The notes below the pieces were generated by a model. That model was not told the origin of the DNA. It saw only the letters and a program-made list of their open reading frames with translations, and searched no databases. The position numbers were made by a program, and so were the translations under genes. Shown here piece by piece: positions 1 through 6,812 of a stretch of 10,792 nt of DNA. Each line of letters begins with the position of its first letter. The first letter of the stretch is position 1. Source of the DNA: an uncultured Ruminococcus sp. (lineage in GTDB: Bacteria; Bacillota; Clostridia; Oscillospirales; Ruminococcaceae); the NCBI GenBank assembly GCA_945835085.1, contig CAMAIG010000022.1, positions 1 to 10,792 of the forward strand, written 5' to 3'.

Positions 1-114
1 GCTTTCAAAGATATCTATTCTCTGACACTCGCTCTGACCGCTGTACAGCTGCTTTTTTATCCTTATTGACATTTTTGCGTCATTGGAATGGTATTCGCTG
101 AACCAAAGCTCCAT
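1..114 (-). CDS. speE: Spermidine synthase, N-terminal fragment (runs off the left edge)
   Basis: An open frame on the minus strand begins with ATG at 114-112 and stays open to base 1, giving 38 residues beginning MELWFSEYHSNDAKMSIRIK. The start MELWF(S/T)E, followed by a basic beta-strand and a Q-S-E-x-Q-x-I-x-I-F-E-S stretch, is the usual N-terminal beta-hairpin domain of bacterial SpeE. SpeE transfers an aminopropyl group from decarboxylated AdoMet to putrescine to make spermidine in the cytosol. A purine-rich AAAGGCGG lies just upstream of the ATG, and the gap to the speA stop is only 20 nt, so it is the next gene of the speD-speA operon. The catalytic Rossmann domain is outside the window. 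The call rests on a short N-terminus plus context, but both agree. Confidence 0.85.
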   Translation of the reverse strand, partial: MELWFSEYHSNDAKMSIRIKKQLYSGQSECQRIDIFES

Positions 115-134
115 TTATACTGCCGCCTTTCTGT

Positions 135-1583
135 TCACTGCTTGATAACCTTTATTTTTTCTATATTCATGTCCTCGGTGCCCGTCATGAAGCAGCCCCG
201 CTTTTTGCTGTAGTCAATGTTTTCGAGTATCTCGGGAGTGAGAAGCTCGCCGGGTGCGATAATGGGTATTCCCGGGGGATAGCACATTACGAACTCGCAG
301 GAAACTCTTCCTGCGCTTTCCATTATGGGAAGCACCTCCTGCTCACCGTAAAATGCCGCTTTCGGGGACATGACAATGGTGGGATTAATATATTCGTGGT
401 CAACTTCTCCCGCACTTTCCGTTCCGAAGCGCCTTTTTATCTCGGACAGCGCCGAAACAAGGCGTTCAATATCCTTCCAGCGGTCACCGGGGGACATGAT
501 CGCAAGGACGTTTCCGATATCTCCCAGCTCCATCTGGATATCGTAATGATCTCTCAGACGGTCGTAGACCTCAATTCCCGCAAGACCTATCCCACGGGTG
601 TATATGGAAAGCTTTGTCTTGTCAAAGGCAAAGATATCCCTGCCGTTAACAAGCTCGTCGGAATAAGCGTAGTATCCGCCAATCTTATTGACCTCGCTTC
701 TTGCATATTCCGCAGACTTAATGACCTGCTCGCAAAGAGCCTTGCCCTCGGTGGCATAATACCTTCTTGCGATATCGAGAGAGGACAGCAGCAGATATGA
801 GCCGCTTGTGGTCTGGGTAAGATTAATGATCGCCCTTACATGACCTTCCGTAATATCCGCATTTTTACCCACCAGCAGAAAGCTGCTCTGGGTAAGGGAG
901 CCGCCTGTTTTGTGCATTGACACCGCAGCCATATCCGCTCCTGCCGCCATAGCCGAGATCGGCATATTCTCCCCGAAATAGAGATGTGTGCCGTGAGCCT
1001 CGTCAACAAGCACCTTCATGCCGTGAGCATGGGCAGCTTCCGTTATTCTTTTAAGGTCGGAGCAGATGCCGTAATATGTGGGGTTATTGACAAAAACCGC
1101 CTTTGCGTCGGGGTTTTCGGTCATAGCTTTTTCAACGTCGTCGGCGCTCATTCCGAGAGGTATGCCCAGCTTGTGATTAACGCCGGGGTTTACATAAACA
1201 GGAATAACGCCGCTTATGATAAGGGCGTTGATAGCACTTCTGTGAACATTTCTCGGGATAATTATCTTATCCCCCTCCTTGCACACGGAGAGGATCATTG
1301 ACTGAACGGAGGAGGTGGTGCCGTTTACCATGAAAAAGCAGTGACCTGCTCCGAATGCCTCTGCCGCAAGCTGCTCTGCTTCTCTTATGACCGAAACGGG
1401 GTGGCAGAGATTGTCCAGGGGCTTCATGGAATTTACGTCGAGATTCATGCAGGTCTGCCCGAGGAATTTTGTAAGATGGGGATTTCCCTTGCCGTGCTTA
1501 TGCCCGGGCACATCAAAGGGAACCACTCTGTTTTCGTTGTATTTTACAAGTGCCTCATAAATAGGCGCTCTTGACTGATCCAT
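135..1583 (-). CDS. speA: Orn/Lys/Arg decarboxylase family protein, probable arginine decarboxylase
   Basis: A PLP-dependent fold-type I decarboxylase of 482 residues, close in length and sequence to Bacillus subtilis SpeA (about 490). From the ATG at 1583, the N-terminus carries PFDVPGHKHG. A VDEAHGTH segment holds the Asp (about D194) that contacts the pyridine nitrogen. The PLP lysine is in SMHKTGGSLTQSS (about K225). The C-terminal part has the typical CYPPGIPIIAPGE motif. It probably converts arginine to agmatine, the first step to putrescine; lysine or ornithine specificity cannot be excluded from sequence. GTG (1592), ATG (1589) and ATG (1583) are all in frame. I prefer 1583 because GGTGAT, a good Shine-Dalgarno match, ends 5 nt before it. 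It follows the membrane-protein gene by about 12 nt and precedes speE by 20 nt, so it is one operon with speD. Confidence 0.93.
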   Translation of the reverse strand: MDQSRAPIYEALVKYNENRVVPFDVPGHKHGKGNPHLTKFLGQTCMNLDVNSMKPLDNLCHPVSVIREAEQLAAEAFGAGHCFFMVNGTTSSVQSMILSVCKEGDKIIIPRNVHRSAINALIISGVIPVYVNPGVNHKLGIPLGMSADDVEKAMTENPDAKAVFVNNPTYYGICSDLKRITEAAHAHGMKVLVDEAHGTHLYFGENMPISAMAAGADMAAVSMHKTGGSLTQSSFLLVGKNADITEGHVRAIINLTQTTSGSYLLLSSLDIARRYYATEGKALCEQVIKSAEYARSEVNKIGGYYAYSDELVNGRDIFAFDKTKLSIYTRGIGLAGIEVYDRLRDHYDIQMELGDIGNVLAIMSPGDRWKDIERLVSALSEIKRRFGTESAGEVDHEYINPTIVMSPKAAFYGEQEVLPIMESAGRVSCEFVMCYPPGIPIIAPGELLTPEILENIDYSKKRGCFMTGTEDMNIEKIKVIKQ

Positions 1584-1595
1584 TTTCATCACCGG

Positions 1596-2276
1596 TTAAT
1601 TACAATTATTTTTTTCCAAGGCTTCCGCTGCCTTCATCTTTGACGAATACTTTGCAGCCGCAACTATCCATACGATAATATTCACTATCGGAACCAGTGC
1701 CGTCAGGAATAATAAGGTCACAGCCTCCGTCAGCCCCTCAAACATCATTGCGGGAGCGGGGTGAAGATATGCGGTAAAGTAGTAGATTATAGGCACCCAG
1801 CCGCTTATCACGCTGAAAATAACGGATTTTTTGTACCTGAGAAGATAATCCTTCTTATATCCTTTAAAAGCACTGCGGCATAGGATTGTAAGCAGCAGTC
1901 CCGGTATGCCCGTCATCAGCACAAGAATTATATCCGATTCAAGGGTGTTGTAATTATAATCGGCGGGAAGCTCCTTGTCTATTTCTATCTGCACTCTGTC
2001 GCCTATGGAATATTCGCCTGTTTCCCGAAGGATAGTTCTGCTGTAGGTCACGCCTTCCCATTTGTAGTCAACGGAATAATCGCTGTATGGATATGTGGTT
2101 TCGCTGCTGCCATACTCCCGATAACCCGTATCGGATTTCTGCTCTCCGGTCACCACAGCGTCAACGGTGACAATGTTCCTGTTTGACCACAGGCTGTAGC
2201 CGAGAGCAAGCAGGGAAACAAAAATAAACAGCATACCTATGTTCAGAAATATCCTCCTGACATTGATATATTTCAT
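1596..2276 (-). CDS. DUF3592-like membrane protein of unknown function
   Basis: A 226-residue membrane protein with no assigned function. Hydrophobic segments are at about residues 9-30, 115-133, 151-171 and 182-208. Between the first two lies a soluble, beta-rich domain of about 80 residues (VDAVVTG..., YSVDYKWEGVTYS, IGDRVQIEID). This one-helix, beta-domain, helix layout with a G-D-x-V-x-I-x-(Y/I)-x-x-x-x-P ending resembles DUF3592 proteins; that family name is from memory of the pattern. The tail is charged and Asn-rich. Its ATG lies 2 nt after the speD stop and has no good Shine-Dalgarno sequence at the usual distance, so it is probably translated by coupling to speD. It sits between speD and speA in the same direction. 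That suggests co-expression with spermidine synthesis, but not a specific role. Confidence 0.85.
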   Translation of the reverse strand: MKYINVRRIFLNIGMLFIFVSLLALGYSLWSNRNIVTVDAVVTGEQKSDTGYREYGSSETTYPYSDYSVDYKWEGVTYSRTILRETGEYSIGDRVQIEIDKELPADYNYNTLESDIILVLMTGIPGLLLTILCRSAFKGYKKDYLLRYKKSVIFSVISGWVPIIYYFTAYLHPAPAMMFEGLTEAVTLLFLTALVPIVNIIVWIVAAAKYSSKMKAAEALEKNNCN

Positions 2277-2278
2277 GG

Positions 2279-3109
2279 TCAGAAAATATTGCTTCCGCTG
2301 AATATCTCGATCATTTCCCTTCGGAGCTGATCGTTTATCTCAAGCCTTCTCTTGGGAGCAAGCTCATAGGTGTCGGTATTGAAAAGATAATTCTGGAGGA
2401 ATATCTCCTTTATCATCATCTTTGTATGGAAAATATTTGCCTGATAAACGTTTATGTCTATGGCGTCGTATCTTTCGAGAGTTTCCTTGGCGATGTAGTT
2501 CTGGATAGAAGTGATATCATGGTCGATAAAGAGCTTCTTTCCCTTTTCATCACGGGTAAAGCCTCTGACTCTGTAATCAATGGTTATGATATCCGAGTCA
2601 AAGCTGCCGATAAGATAGTCAAGGGATTTCAGAGGAGTGATCTCGCCGCAGGTGGATACATCTATATCAACTCTGAATGTGGTTATTGCATTATCGGGGT
2701 GAAATTCGGGGTAGGTGTGAACCGTAAGATGGCTCTTGTCCAGATGCCCCGCAATATCCTGTTTGGGAATGCCGCGCATATTGCAGGATTCGTCAATTCC
2801 CGCAATATCCCTGTGATCTTCTGCAATAAGGACCGTTACGGAAGCTCCCTGAGGCTCGTAGTCCTGCTTGGAAATATTAAGAACGTGCGCACCTATCGCC
2901 TCGGTTACGTCACAGAGAATTTTCGTAAGTCGGTCGGAATTATACTGCTCGTCGATATACTTGATATAATCCTGCTGCTCACGCGCGCTTTTTGCGTAGC
3001 AAATATCATAGATATTGAAGCTTAAAGTTTTCGTCAGATTATTAAATCCGTAAAGCTTGAGCTTTTCGTTCAACCCTAACATCACGTTCCTTTCGGGAAT
3101 ATTATGCAC
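2279..3109 (-). CDS. speD: S-adenosylmethionine decarboxylase proenzyme, E. coli type
   Basis: A 276-residue protein that aligns by eye along almost its whole length with E. coli SpeD (264 aa): [66 protein letters not shown] and [12 protein letters not shown]. Autocleavage is expected at K125-S126, making Ser126 the pyruvoyl cofactor of the alpha chain; the conserved Cys of STCG is C154. The enzyme decarboxylates AdoMet to give the aminopropyl donor for SpeE. The frame opens with GTG at 3109, preceded by AGGAGG with a 5-nt spacer. An in-frame ATG at 3082, preceded by AAAGGA, would give a protein nearer the usual family N-terminus. It is the first gene of the leftward spermidine operon, behind a near-consensus promoter. 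A hairpin overlaps the GTG start. Confidence 0.95.
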   Translation of the reverse strand: MHNIPERNVMLGLNEKLKLYGFNNLTKTLSFNIYDICYAKSAREQQDYIKYIDEQYNSDRLTKILCDVTEAIGAHVLNISKQDYEPQGASVTVLIAEDHRDIAGIDESCNMRGIPKQDIAGHLDKSHLTVHTYPEFHPDNAITTFRVDIDVSTCGEITPLKSLDYLIGSFDSDIITIDYRVRGFTRDEKGKKLFIDHDITSIQNYIAKETLERYDAIDINVYQANIFHTKMMIKEIFLQNYLFNTDTYELAPKRRLEINDQLRREMIEIFSGSNIF

Positions 3110-3127
3110 AACTTCCTCCTGTGCACA
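3104..3127 (-). promoter_or_regulatory. Hairpin enclosing the speD ribosome binding site
   Basis: On the transcript, TGCACA (3125-3120) pairs with TGTGCA (3110-3105). One G-U and one U-A pair can be added outside (3126/3104 and 3127/3103), giving about 8 pairs. The 9-nt loop is GGAGGAAGT, which holds most of the Shine-Dalgarno sequence, and the GTG start codon (3109-3107) lies in the 3' arm. The stem would begin about 10 nt from the predicted 5' end. A role in limiting speD translation is inference; the complementarity itself is plain in the sequence. Confidence 0.5.
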
Positions 3128-3143
3128 TTATTATACATTTTAT

Positions 3144-3172
3144 ATAATAAACTTATTCGATAAAAAAGTCAA
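3144..3172 (-). promoter_or_regulatory. Sigma-A promoter of the speD operon
   Basis: Read on the minus strand there is TTGACT (3172-3167), a 17-nt spacer and TATTAT (3149-3144), close to the TTGACA-17-TATAAT consensus. The expected start of transcription near 3137 gives a leader of only about 28 nt before the speD GTG. The flanking DNA is very AT-rich. Confidence 0.8.
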
Positions 3173-3216
3173 TAGAATAACAAAAAATTTATATTTCTCA
3201 CTTTAACAAAATTGCT

Positions 3217-3329
3217 TCGGTTTGCCGAGAAAATGGCAGGAGATAACACTGCTTAGATCGGGTTACCGAGCCGCAAAACAGAAATAATATCGCAATTATG
3301 CCAACGAGGGGGCATCGGCGGCACACCGA
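3217..3329. repeat. Three TCGG...CCGAG dyads in the divergent intergenic region
   Basis: The 304-nt stretch between speD and the HAD gene holds no gene I can support. Apart from the two promoters it contains three short inverted repeats sharing the same arms: TCGG-TTTG-CCGA at 3217-3228, TCGG-GTTA-CCGA at 3258-3269 and TCGG-7 nt-CCGA at 3315-3329. Each is followed by G. They lie upstream of both divergent promoters. They may be protein binding sites or small RNA hairpins; 4-bp arms are short, so chance is possible. Confidence 0.35.
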
Positions 3330-3353
3330 GATGAAAATTTACAAGTAATACTG

Positions 3354-3382
3354 TTGAAAACTGCAGCGCATTGTGATATAAT
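3354..3382 (+). promoter_or_regulatory. Sigma-A promoter of the HAD - radical SAM operon
   Basis: TTGAAA (3354-3359), a 17-nt spacer and a perfect TATAAT (3377-3382). Transcription would start near 3389, about 25 nt before the HAD ATG. A GAGGAT ribosome binding site lies at 3402-3407. Confidence 0.85.
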
Positions 3383-3413
3383 TATCATTGAATTGTGAAA
3401 TGAGGATAGTGCT

Positions 3414-4226
3414 ATGATAAAATTTATTGCAGCAGACCTTGACGGTACGCTGCTTGACAGTAAAAAACAGCTTCCCGAGGACTTTTTTGACCTTATCCGC
3501 CGCATGAAAGCGGAGGGGATAACCTTTGCAGCCGCTTCGGGCAGGCAGTATTACGGGGTCGAAAAGCTTTTTGAGCCTGTGAGAGATGATATGATGTTTA
3601 TTGCCGAAAACGGCGGCATTGCCTTTGAAAAGGGCAGGCTCGTCTATTCGCTGCCCATGCCCGATGATGAGGTCAGGGAAATGACCGCTGCGGCGTCGGA
3701 GCTTTATTCAAAGGGCGTAAGGATTCTACTTTCGGGAGAAAAATGTGCATATGTTGCCGACAGCGACGAGGAGTTTTTTGAAAACTGCCTTATCTATTGC
3801 TCAAGGCTTGAGAAAATTTCCGATATTACCCACATTTCCGAGGACGATCATATCATAAAGATCGCCATTTTTGACAAGAATGCCGAAGAACTTACATATC
3901 CCTTTATGAAGCGGTTTTCCGATAGGGCAAATGTTATCCTGTCAAACAGCTGCTGGGTGGATATCGTGGGGAAGGACGTTAACAAGGGCGAGGCGGTCAG
4001 CAGGCTCATGAAGCATCTGGGAGCGGGCTATGATGAAGCAATGACCTTCGGGGATTATCTCAATGATTACGAAATGATGTCCGTCTGCAGATACAGCTAT
4101 GCAATGGAAAACGCTCACCCCGAGCTGAAAAAGGCGGCGGGCTTTATCGCTCCGTCCAATGACAGCAACGGTGTTGTGCGTGAGATACTTAAAATGATAC
4201 CGCAGCTTGGCTGCAAGGAGAAATGA
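3414..4226 (+). CDS. Cof-type HAD-IIB family phosphatase
   Basis: A 270-residue cytosolic haloacid dehalogenase-superfamily hydrolase, the normal length for the Cof/IIB group. All four HAD motifs are visible: DLDGTLLDS (nucleophile D8, acid/base D10), AASGR (S42), K191 in DVNKGEA, and GDYLNDYEM (D214 and D218 for Mg2+). Residues about 80-185 form the mobile IIB cap. Members dephosphorylate sugar phosphates, nucleotides or cofactor phosphates; the substrate cannot be read from sequence. ENGG near residue 66 is also typical. The start has a good ribosome binding site and the gene is first in its operon. Its stop is 1 nt before the start of the radical SAM gene, and its last codons contain that gene's ribosome binding site, so the two are likely coupled. 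Confidence 0.92.
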   Translation: MIKFIAADLDGTLLDSKKQLPEDFFDLIRRMKAEGITFAAASGRQYYGVEKLFEPVRDDMMFIAENGGIAFEKGRLVYSLPMPDDEVREMTAAASELYSKGVRILLSGEKCAYVADSDEEFFENCLIYCSRLEKISDITHISEDDHIIKIAIFDKNAEELTYPFMKRFSDRANVILSNSCWVDIVGKDVNKGEAVSRLMKHLGAGYDEAMTFGDYLNDYEMMSVCRYSYAMENAHPELKKAAGFIAPSNDSNGVVREILKMIPQLGCKEK

Positions 4227-4230
4227 TTTG
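4215..4230 (+). promoter_or_regulatory. Ribosome binding site that places a TTG start for the radical SAM gene
   Basis: AAGGAG at 4215-4220, inside the last codons of the HAD gene, lies 7 nt before an in-frame TTG at 4228. The next ATG (4234) would be 13 nt away, which is too far, and an upstream TTG at 4207 has no comparable site. This favours TTG 4228. Confidence 0.65.
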
Positions 4231-6090
4231 CCAATGGAGCTTAGAGAAAAAATTGAAAAGCATCTGCTTGAAGTAAAAAATCCGTCCAGATACATAGGCG
4301 GTGAGCTTAACAGCGTTGTAAAAGACAGGAACAAGGTTGATGTGCGCTTTGCCTTCTGCTTTCCCGATGCCTATGATGTGGGAATGTCCCATATCGGCAT
4401 GAAGATACTTTACTCTCTGAAAAATTCCCGTGAGAACTGGTGGTGCGAGCGTGTTTTCGCTCCATGGCCCGATTTTGAAAGGGTCATGCGTGAGAATGAT
4501 ATCCCTCTTTACGGTCTGGAGAGCCTTGACCCTGTAAAGGAATTTGATTTTATCGGATTTACCGTTCAGTATGAGCTTTGCTATACAAATATCCTTAATA
4601 TGCTTGACCTTGCGGGACTGCCCCTGCTTGCAGCCGAAAGAGGAGATGATTGTCCCGTTGTTGTGGCGGGAGGACCCTGCGTATGCAATCCCGAGCCGCT
4701 GTGCGATTTTATCGACCTGTTTATCATAGGCGAGGGCGAGGAAGCAAATATTGAGCTTCTGGAGCTTTATGAGCAGATGAAAAAATCGGGAGAATACTCG
4801 AAAAAGGAATTTCTCCGCCGTGCTTCAAAGATAGGCGGTATGTATGTGCCGAGCCTTTATGATGTGGAGTATAAGGAGGACGGGACTGTAAGGAGCGTGA
4901 CTCCCAATGACGAAAGCGCTCCCCAAAAGGTCACAAAGCGTATTATAAAGGACTTTGACAAGGTTTTTTATCCCGAGAAATTCGTTGTGCCTTTTTCCGA
5001 GATAGTTCATGACAGAGCAGTGGTGGAGGTGCTGAGAGGCTGCATAAGAGGCTGCAGATTTTGTCAGGCAGGCTTTATTTATAGACCCTTCAGAGAAAAA
5101 AATACGGATACCATTATTAATGAAGCGAAAAATCTCTGCGAAACATCGGGCTATGAGGAGCTTTCCCTTGCATCTCTCAGCACCAGCGATTATTCGGATA
5201 TCGAGAAAATGCTTTCGGAGATGACCGAGTACACCGAGGACGAGCATATAAATCTTGCGCTGCCCTCAATGAGAATAGACAGATTCAGCAAGGAGCTTAT
5301 GGAGCAGCTTTCAAAGGTGAGAAAAAGCGGACTGACCTTTGCCCCCGAAGCGGGTACTCAAAGGCTTAGAAACGTTATAAACAAGAACATCACCGAGGAG
5401 GAGATACTGTCTGCCTGCACTACTGCCTTCGGAGGAGGCTACTGCGGCGTAAAGCTCTATTTTATGATGGGACTTCCCACCGAAACGGACGAGGATATCC
5501 TTGGTATCGCAGAGCTTGCAAAGCGCATTGCGGATATCTATTTCAATATGCCCGACCGCAGACGGGGACAGAAGCTGAGCATTTCCATAAGCTGTGCCAC
5601 ATTTGTGCCCAAGCCCTTTACGCCCTTCCAGTTTGAGCCGCAGATATCCGTTGAGGAGATAAACCGCCGCCAGAGGCTGCTCCTTGACGCATTAAAGGGA
5701 AAGAGATACATTAATGTAAGCTATCACAACTACCGTATAAGCGTGCTTGAGGCTGTCCTTGCAAAGGGTGACAGACGAGTGGGCAGGGCGATAATGCGTG
5801 CTTGGGAAAAGGGCTGCAAAATGGACGGCTGGGACGAGCTTTATGACTATGACAAGTGGATGGAGGCCTTTGCCGAAACAGGAACCGATACCGATTTCTA
5901 TGCACACAGGGCAATGGCTTTTGAGGAGATAGCCCCATGGGAGCATCTTGATTATCTCGTTTCAAAGGATTTTCTTATAAGAGAGCATAAAAAGGCAATG
6001 GACGCCGTTACTACAAAAAGCTGCCGTGAACAGTGTGCAGGCTGCGGACTTAACAAGGCTGTGGGGAGGGAATGCTTTGGAAAAAACTGA
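4228..6090 (+). CDS. TIGR03960-like radical SAM protein of unknown function
   Basis: About 620 residues from the TTG at 4228. The N-terminus (SRYIGGELNSVVKD..., FAFCFPDAYDVGMSHIGMKI) and about the first 190 residues resemble a B12-binding-like domain. No DxHxxG cobalamin motif is visible, so B12 binding is doubtful. The radical SAM cluster motif is C272-x3-C276-x2-C279 in LRGCIRGCRFCQAG, and GLPTETDED follows at 415-423. A second cysteine set closes the protein: C599-x3-C603-x2-C606 and C616, which could hold another metal site. It should cleave SAM reductively at a 4Fe-4S cluster; the substrate is unknown. The family is usually paired, as here, with a DUF2344 protein, overlapping it by 14 nt. 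In many Clostridia the pair sits near ribosomal protein genes; here rplS follows. Confidence 0.9.
   Translation: MPMELREKIEKHLLEVKNPSRYIGGELNSVVKDRNKVDVRFAFCFPDAYDVGMSHIGMKILYSLKNSRENWWCERVFAPWPDFERVMRENDIPLYGLESLDPVKEFDFIGFTVQYELCYTNILNMLDLAGLPLLAAERGDDCPVVVAGGPCVCNPEPLCDFIDLFIIGEGEEANIELLELYEQMKKSGEYSKKEFLRRASKIGGMYVPSLYDVEYKEDGTVRSVTPNDESAPQKVTKRIIKDFDKVFYPEKFVVPFSEIVHDRAVVEVLRGCIRGCRFCQAGFIYRPFREKNTDTIINEAKNLCETSGYEELSLASLSTSDYSDIEKMLSEMTEYTEDEHINLALPSMRIDRFSKELMEQLSKVRKSGLTFAPEAGTQRLRNVINKNITEEEILSACTTAFGGGYCGVKLYFMMGLPTETDEDILGIAELAKRIADIYFNMPDRRRGQKLSISISCATFVPKPFTPFQFEPQISVEEINRRQRLLLDALKGKRYINVSYHNYRISVLEAVLAKGDRRVGRAIMRAWEKGCKMDGWDELYDYDKWMEAFAETGTDTDFYAHRAMAFEEIAPWEHLDYLVSKDFLIREHKKAMDAVTTKSCREQCAGCGLNKAVGRECFGKN
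6063..6079 (+). promoter_or_regulatory. Ribosome binding site that places a TTG start for the DUF2344 gene
   Basis: GGGGAGGG at 6063-6070 lies inside the 3' end of the radical SAM gene, 6 nt before TTG at 6077. The frame is open upstream to an ATG at 6026. The 17 extra residues from there are merely a second-frame reading of the radical SAM C-terminus, and homologues of this family begin near the TTG. Confidence 0.7.
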
Positions 6091-6745
6091 TGTAAGGATA
6101 TTCTTTGAAAAAAAGGGGAGAGCGGTCTATATTTCCCATCTGGACCTTCTGCGTACAATGCAGAGAGCCTTGAAAAGATCGGGGCTGCCCGTTTGGTACA
6201 CGGAGGGCTTTAACCCAAGGATATATCTTAATTTTCCTCTGGCACTGTCCCTTGGTGCTCAGGGGGAGCGGGAGCCAATGGATCTTTGCATAACAGAGGA
6301 TATTTCAATGGAGGAGCTTGCAGCAAGGCTTGACGCCGTAATGCCCGAGGGCCTTAGGATAATTTCTGCGGCAGCCCCCGTGTTTCACAACAAGGATATA
6401 GGCTTTGCGGAATATACTGCGGTTTATAGGGGGAGCTTAGAGGATATTTCCGGGGCAATAAATGATTTTATGGCTCAGGACGCCGTTGAGGTACGGAAGC
6501 ATTCAAAGAAAAAGGGCATGATAACCGTTGATATAAAGCCCCATATCACAGTAAAAAATGTATATGAGGGCAGCGGCGGTATTTGCGTTGATTTTCGTTT
6601 GCCCGCCGGCAATGAGCTTAATCTGAACGCTGCACTGTTTACGGACGCTTTCGCTGAGTTTAGCGGCAAAAAAGAGATTTTTTGTGAGCTTCTTTGTACA
6701 AAACGAACAAATATATTCTGCAGAACAGGTGAAGTGTTTGCATAA
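6077..6745 (+). CDS. DUF2344 (TIGR03936-like) radical SAM-linked protein
   Basis: 222 residues from the TTG at 6077, the usual length for the family. The signature runs through the first 65 residues: F-F-E-K-K-G-x-x-x-YISHLDL (18-24), R-A-L-K-R-S-G-L-P, TEGFNPR (42-48) and PLALSLGAQGERE (54-66). No transmembrane segment or signal peptide is seen, so it is presumably cytosolic. Its function is unknown. It is named for its near-constant genetic link to the radical SAM protein just upstream, and in some genomes the two are fused, which suggests a shared modification reaction. The 14-nt overlap with the upstream gene implies translational coupling and matched amounts. I see no terminator after it, so some transcripts may run on into rplS. 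Confidence 0.88.
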   Translation: MEKTDVRIFFEKKGRAVYISHLDLLRTMQRALKRSGLPVWYTEGFNPRIYLNFPLALSLGAQGEREPMDLCITEDISMEELAARLDAVMPEGLRIISAAAPVFHNKDIGFAEYTAVYRGSLEDISGAINDFMAQDAVEVRKHSKKKGMITVDIKPHITVKNVYEGSGGICVDFRLPAGNELNLNAALFTDAFAEFSGKKEIFCELLCTKRTNIFCRTGEVFA

Positions 6746-6777
6746 TCTACATAAATTTTCAAAAGTTAAAAAAATAC

Positions 6778-6806
6778 TTGAAATTTTCGTGGAAATGTGC
6801 TAAAAT
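6778..6806 (+). promoter_or_regulatory. Sigma-A promoter of rplS
   Basis: TTGAAA (6778-6783), a 17-nt spacer and TAAAAT (6801-6806). Transcription would start near 6813, leaving a leader of about 190 nt before rplS. Confidence 0.8.
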
Positions 6807-6812
6807 AAGAAA

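Noticed and set aside
2426..3025. A 199-codon open frame on the plus strand
   Set aside because: It is antisense to speD, whose protein matches its family throughout. No promoter or good ribosome binding site supports it.
3296..3505. A 69-codon minus-strand frame across the HAD promoter
   Set aside because: It overlaps the HAD gene start and its sigma-A promoter, is Ser-rich, and has no supporting ribosome binding site.
6026..6076. An upstream extension of the DUF2344 gene to ATG 6026
   Set aside because: The extra 17 residues do not fit the family, lie deep in the radical SAM gene, and the strong ribosome binding site points to TTG 6077.
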